8,883 nt of DNA from Chlorobium sp. (GTDB lineage: Bacteria > Bacteroidota > Chlorobiia > Chlorobiales > Chlorobiaceae), in NCBI GenBank assembly GCA_028278005.1, contig JANQFD010000089.1:1-8883 (forward strand), read 5' to 3'. The notes beneath the pieces are model-generated. The model did not search any database, was not told where the DNA came from, and saw nothing but the letters and a program-made list of their open reading frames with translations. Shown piece by piece: positions 5,678 to 8,883 of the stretch (positions are counted from its first letter, which is position 1; the number at the start of each line of letters is the position of its first letter). The position numbers were made by a program, and so were the translations under genes.

Positions 5678-6424
5678 ATGAAAATAGTTATCGTTATTCC
5701 GGCAAGACTCAATTCAAGCAGGCTGAAAAGGAAAATGCTTGTTGACCTCGAGGGAGAACCTCTCATTGTAAGAACATTTCAACGGGCAAAGCAGGCTCGC
5801 TGTACAGACCGTGTAGTCGTAGCAACCGACAGCAGTGAAATCGCTGATGTTCTGAACGGCGCCGGTGCCGAGGTTATCATGACCTCCGAACATGCACGCT
5901 GCGGTTCCGAGCGTATAGCAGAAGCTGCAGCGCAGCTTGAAGGCGATGTCTTTATCAATCTGCAGGGTGATGAGCCGCTCATTGAGCCGGAAAATATCGA
6001 TCTCGTGGCCAAGCCGTATCTTCTTGGAGAAGATCCGGACTGTTCGACGCTGGTGTTTCCGGTTCTTGCGGGAGATCACACAACGATCAACGACCGCAAT
6101 GTTGTCAAAGCGGTGATGGACAAAAAAGGCTATGCTCTTTATTTTTCCAGGAGCCCGATTCCGTATCGAATGGAATGCAGCGCATCAACCACCTACTACA
6201 GACATATCGGTATCTATGCTTTCCGTGCGGATGTGCTTCGTCTGTACGCCCGACCGGATGTTTCAATGCTTGAAAGGGAGGAGTCGCTCGAACAACTCCG
6301 ACTTCTCGAGAACGGTTATCGAATTCGCTGTCTGGAAACCGCTTTCGACTCACCCGGCGTCAATACTCACCAGGACCTCGACCTTGTTCGGAGGCTTTTC
6401 CGGGAGGGGGCTGTTTCCGGCTGA
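5678..6424 (+). CDS. kdsB: 3-deoxy-manno-octulosonate cytidylyltransferase (CMP-KDO synthetase)
   Basis: Activates KDO with CTP to CMP-KDO for the inner core of lipopolysaccharide; cytosolic and Mg2+-dependent. The 248-residue protein has the nucleotidyltransferase start MKIVIVIPARLNSSRLKRKM (1-20), VVVATDSSEIA (47-57), CGSERIAE (75-82), the metal motif NLQGDEP (94-100, D98), GYALYFSRSPIPY (151-163), RHIGIYAFR (175-183) and ESLEQLRLLENG (202-213). Near the C-terminus it reads GVNT (227-230), where the E. coli enzyme reads GVDT. The start ATG gives the standard N-terminus. An 83-bp gap with a tandem repeat separates it from dtd, so it may have its own promoter. Its last 65 bp overlap the end of xseA on the other strand. 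Confidence 0.95.
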   Translation: MKIVIVIPARLNSSRLKRKMLVDLEGEPLIVRTFQRAKQARCTDRVVVATDSSEIADVLNGAGAEVIMTSEHARCGSERIAEAAAQLEGDVFINLQGDEPLIEPENIDLVAKPYLLGEDPDCSTLVFPVLAGDHTTINDRNVVKAVMDKKGYALYFSRSPIPYRMECSASTTYYRHIGIYAFRADVLRLYARPDVSMLEREESLEQLRLLENGYRIRCLETAFDSPGVNTHQDLDLVRRLFREGAVSG

Positions 6425-7613
6425 CATCGATTGCGACCTCTCCGTCATGAAAAACCACGGAAGCACTGTCCGCTTTCCTGAGGGATGAGCTGGATGTGAT
6501 ATAGCTGTCGTCATTATTCCTGACAAGGGTGAAGCCTCTTTGAAGTGTTCTTCGGTAATCGAGCAGGGCAAGCTTTCCGGCAACCGAAGAAAAATGTCTT
6601 TCAGTATGTTTTAGCGCACTTCTCGCGGACGTGGACATATACCTTACCAGATGGTCGATCTGTTCACTATACTGTTCCAGCTTCACCTGGGGACGGTTGA
6701 ACGCATAGCTTCCGACCAGGGAGCCGATCTGCCTCTCGGTTCCTTCAAGCCTGGCATGAAGAACGGTACACTGTCGGTTGACGAGTGTGTCGAAGTGACG
6801 GAGAAGTTCCTGTGTATCAGGAGCTGCAATTTCTGCGGCAATCGACGGTGTTCCTGCACGCCTGTCGGCGACCATGTCGGCTATTGTCACATCGGTTTCA
6901 TGACCTATTGCGCTGATGACGGGAATGGACGAGCCGAATATCGCCAGTGCAACGCTTTCTTCGTTGAATGCCTGAAGATCTTCAAGAGATCCCCCGCCCC
7001 TCGCAACAATGATTATGTCCGGTTTGTGATCCGGATTTACAGGATTGTTGAAATATGCTAAAGCACTGACGACACTTTCCGCTGCTTCGGTTCCCTGGAC
7101 TTTCACCGGATAAAGCATCAGCCTTGCTGCAGGAAAACGCCGTTTGAAAACATTGCCCATGTCCTCGATGACCGCACCTGTGCCGGAGGTGACCAAACCG
7201 ATTTTTTCCGGAATCCCGGGCAGGCTTTTTTTATGTTCCTGATTGAAATAGCCTTTGACTGCAAGCTTTTCCATAAGCATAGCAAAAGCCTGCTGCAAAG
7301 CGCCTTCGCCGGCAAGGGTGGCGGAAGTGCATATAAGCTGATAGCGTCCGGAGGGCGGGTATACCTCGATGCGTCCGCGTGCAATGATTTCCAGACCGTC
7401 TTTGAGTTCGACCGGCAATTTCATACGAATGTTTTTCCATATAACCGCAGGCACCTGCGAACCCTCGTCTTTGAGCGTCATATAAATATGCCCTGAGCTG
7501 TGGAGCTTGAAGTTGGAGATCTCGCCCTTTACGACAACAGCGGGAAAATGGCCTTCAAGAAGTCTCTTTATGCCACTGGTAAGTTCGCTGACGGTTAAAA
7601 TCTGTTCTGTCAT
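6360..7613 (-). CDS. xseA: exodeoxyribonuclease VII large subunit
   Basis: Large subunit of exonuclease VII, which degrades single-stranded DNA from both ends and contributes to repair and tolerance of DNA damage. The 417-residue protein has an N-terminal OB-fold (VKGEISNFKLHSSGHIYMTL, 28-47) and then a catalytic domain with VTSGTGAVIEDM (141-152), ARGGGSLEDLQAFNEE (204-219) and GHETDVTIADMVADRRAGTPSIAAE (237-261). R205, H238 and D241 match residues reported as essential in the E. coli enzyme. A predicted coiled, charged region (about 268-345) follows, and the conserved end is GFTLVRNN to GEVAIDV. The last 20 or so residues (PPPGKASEQG and on) are a loose tail inside the kdsB overlap. The small subunit xseB, often adjacent, is not in this window. 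Confidence 0.96.
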   Translation of the reverse strand: MTEQILTVSELTSGIKRLLEGHFPAVVVKGEISNFKLHSSGHIYMTLKDEGSQVPAVIWKNIRMKLPVELKDGLEIIARGRIEVYPPSGRYQLICTSATLAGEGALQQAFAMLMEKLAVKGYFNQEHKKSLPGIPEKIGLVTSGTGAVIEDMGNVFKRRFPAARLMLYPVKVQGTEAAESVVSALAYFNNPVNPDHKPDIIIVARGGGSLEDLQAFNEESVALAIFGSSIPVISAIGHETDVTIADMVADRRAGTPSIAAEIAAPDTQELLRHFDTLVNRQCTVLHARLEGTERQIGSLVGSYAFNRPQVKLEQYSEQIDHLVRYMSTSARSALKHTERHFSSVAGKLALLDYRRTLQRGFTLVRNNDDSYITSSSSLRKADSASVVFHDGEVAIDVSRKQPPPGKASEQGRGPGEY

Positions 7614-7648
7614 GACGGGTTTAACGCTGGTTGCGGCCGGTTACATCT

Positions 7649-7658
7649 CTTCCGGAAG
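7649..7658. promoter_or_regulatory. 10-bp palindrome in the xseA / HU-like divergent region
   Basis: CTTCCGGAAG is a perfect 10-bp palindrome lying between the divergent starts of xseA (7613) and the HU-like gene (7768). Its position would suit an operator for either gene. A possible -10, TATATT, lies at 7697-7702 on the plus strand without a clear -35. A 10-bp palindrome can easily arise by chance. Confidence 0.2.
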
Positions 7659-7767
7659 TTAGGTATTTCAGCGGAATGGTTTGTTAGTTAATGTAGTATA
7701 TTCTGATCTGGCGCCGGGATGGTCATTTGAAAAGACAGCGGTGCCAGAAAAAGTAATCGGCCCTGGT

Positions 7768-8262
7768 ATGGAACGTGATGCCTGCATTGTCCTTTTCAAG
7801 GAAGAGCTGTCTCTTGTCAAGGGGATTGTCATAGGGTTTCTTCATGCAGTCATTGCGGGAATTGTAGCGGAACTCATGGAAAAAGGAGAAGTTGCCGTCA
7901 AAGGACTGGGTTTTTTTAAGGTTGCTTACATCCCCTTCAGAAAAACATCACAAGGCTCCATCATGCCTCCTCTCAGGAAAATCGTTTTTCTGACAAGACC
8001 GGTGGCCGATTCGGGGTTATTGAAGATTGTCTCCAGCCGGACGGGACTTGATGCAAGAAAAGCACAGACATTTTACACTATCCTTTGCCGTTATTTCAGG
8101 GAAAGAGTTGCAAAAAAACAGGAACTCAGGCTTGATGGCCTGGGGGCATTTACAACAGTCAAAGGAAAGTACATCTTTGTTCCTGACAGCACGTTACAGG
8201 AGATTGTAAACACCTCCTTCGAACACCTTTCATTGTTTGATATCGGTACTCAACAAACGTGA
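7768..8262 (+). CDS. putative DNA-binding protein with two tandem, diverged HU/IHF-like domains
   Basis: The 164-residue protein appears to contain two HU-like units. Unit 1 (about 1-75) has paired helices ELSLVKGIVIGFLHAVIAG and VAELMEKG, then VAVKGLGFFKV (43-52), matching HU's G-G-E-x-V-x-x-x-G-F-G-x-F pattern, and an arm-like basic stretch PFRKTSQGSIMPPLRK (56-71). Unit 2 (about 80-150) is closer: LLKIVSSRTGLDARKAQ (84-100), YFRERVAKKQELRLDGLGAFTTV (109-131), then a shortened segment VPDSTLQEIVN where HU has its long DNA-binding arm. ATG 7768 makes unit 1 a full-length HU start; GTG 7741 and TTG 7681 are alternatives. bchY follows after 24 bp, so cotranscription is likely. A nucleoid or regulatory role is inferred; the domain call is by pattern only. 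Confidence 0.65.
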   Translation: MERDACIVLFKEELSLVKGIVIGFLHAVIAGIVAELMEKGEVAVKGLGFFKVAYIPFRKTSQGSIMPPLRKIVFLTRPVADSGLLKIVSSRTGLDARKAQTFYTILCRYFRERVAKKQELRLDGLGAFTTVKGKYIFVPDSTLQEIVNTSFEHLSLFDIGTQQT

Positions 8263-8286
8263 TAGTTTTCTAAAGCAGCAGTTGTT

Positions 8287-8883
8287 ATGGAAAAAAGTCC
8301 ATGCGGAAATCTTCATCCCCAGTCAATGTGCCCGGCTTTCGGGGGACTGCGGGTTCTAACGAGAATCGAAGGTGCAAGGGTCTGTCTTGTGGCCGATCAG
8401 GGTTGTCTCTATGGTCTGACATTTGTTTCTCACTTTTATGCGGCACGGAGGTCGATTGTCGCTCCCGAGCTGATGAACGTGCAGATTTCAGGGGGTACCA
8501 TGATCGATGACGTTCGGGCAACAATCGAAAGGATTGCCGAAGATCCTGCGGTAACCTTCATTCCTGTGGTCAGCACCTGTGTCGCCGAGACAGCGGGTAT
8601 TGCTGAAGAACTGCTGCCCCGGAAAGCAGGAAACGCAGTGGTGCAGCTTGTTCGTCTGCCTGCTTTTCAAATCAAGTCACATCCTGAAGCAAAGGATGTA
8701 GCTGTTTCAACCCTGCTCGACAGGTTTGCCGATTTCGGCGGACGGAAAAAGAAGAAATCGCTCCTGCTGGCCGGCGAGATCTTTCCGGTTGATGCAATGG
8801 CCATTGGCACTGTGTTGCAGCGTATAGGTGTCGAGTCGGTAATTTCCGTGCCGGGGGCTTATCTGGATGATTACCGGGAGGCC
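8287..8883 (+). CDS. bchY: chlorophyllide a reductase subunit Y (5' part, cut by window end)
   Basis: BchY and BchZ form the nitrogenase-like catalytic component of chlorophyllide a reductase, which with the BchX iron protein reduces ring B on the way to bacteriochlorophyll a. The 199 residues present include QSMCPAFGGLRV (12-23), CLYGLTFVSHFYAARRSIV (40-58), ISGGTMIDDVRA (67-78), STCVAETAGIAEELLP (96-111) and RLPAFQIKSHPEAKDVA (near 125-141). Cys15, Cys40 and Cys98 sit at the spacing (25 and 58) that I recall for the BchY cysteines ligating the [4Fe-4S] cluster. An in-frame TAG at 8263 forces the start to ATG 8287, so the N-terminal extension before the first Cys is much shorter than in Rhodobacter-type proteins. 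The reading frame is open to the last base. The 24-bp gap suggests cotranscription with the HU-like gene. Confidence 0.93.
   Translation, partial: MEKSPCGNLHPQSMCPAFGGLRVLTRIEGARVCLVADQGCLYGLTFVSHFYAARRSIVAPELMNVQISGGTMIDDVRATIERIAEDPAVTFIPVVSTCVAETAGIAEELLPRKAGNAVVQLVRLPAFQIKSHPEAKDVAVSTLLDRFADFGGRKKKKSLLLAGEIFPVDAMAIGTVLQRIGVESVISVPGAYLDDYREA

Noticed and set aside
6651..7061. Plus-strand open frame of 136 codons inside xseA
   Set aside because: It is wholly antisense to the conserved catalytic part of xseA and its product resembles no family I know.
1..8883. CRISPR array, insertion sequence, phage or defence island
   Set aside because: No regularly spaced repeats, transposase or integrase motifs, or target-site duplications were seen. 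Nearly all coding sequence is housekeeping.

Overview
The window looks like an ordinary chromosomal stretch from a Gram-negative anoxygenic phototroph, most likely a green sulfur bacterium (Chlorobi). Phototrophy is inferred from the 5' two thirds of a gene at the right edge that reads clearly as bchY (chlorophyllide a reductase subunit Y, bacteriochlorophyll a synthesis). The Gram-negative envelope is inferred from kdsB (KDO activation for lipopolysaccharide). The Chlorobi assignment is a judgement from protein sequence flavour and was not checked by a search. None of the ten protein starts has a recognisable Shine-Dalgarno sequence, which recalls the related Bacteroidetes.

Layout. Positions 1-298 hold what looks like a decayed coding remnant in two frames with internal stops, carrying two small REP-like hairpins. 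A NYN-LOTUS putative RNA-binding or ribonuclease gene follows on + (330-1076). A tRNA-Asp(GTC) gene lies on - (1111-1185), with a fair promoter at 1200-1228. On + comes a 140-nt leader with alternative hairpins and a strong intrinsic terminator (1347-1380), then a sodium:alanine/glycine symporter (AGCS family, 1408-2919). After a 224-bp gap come five + strand genes: gltA citrate synthase, gatC, a DUF167 protein, dtd and kdsB (3144-6424). Their gaps are 40, 13, 7 and 83 bp. The last gap holds a 2 x 14-bp tandem repeat.

kdsB runs tail to tail into xseA (exonuclease VII large subunit, -) with a 65-bp antiparallel overlap. Divergent from xseA is a gene for a protein that appears to be two fused, diverged HU/IHF-like domains (7768-8262). 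It lies 24 bp upstream of bchY, which is cut by the window end.

How the genes relate. gatC, dtd and tRNA-Asp all belong to aminoacyl-tRNA supply and quality control. gltA provides citrate-forming capacity in a lineage known for the reductive TCA cycle. kdsB serves the envelope, xseA DNA repair and bchY pigment synthesis. The least ordinary elements are the attenuator-like leader of the symporter gene and the tandem HU-like protein that probably shares a transcript with bchY. I found no CRISPR array, no intact mobile element and no defence or toxin system.
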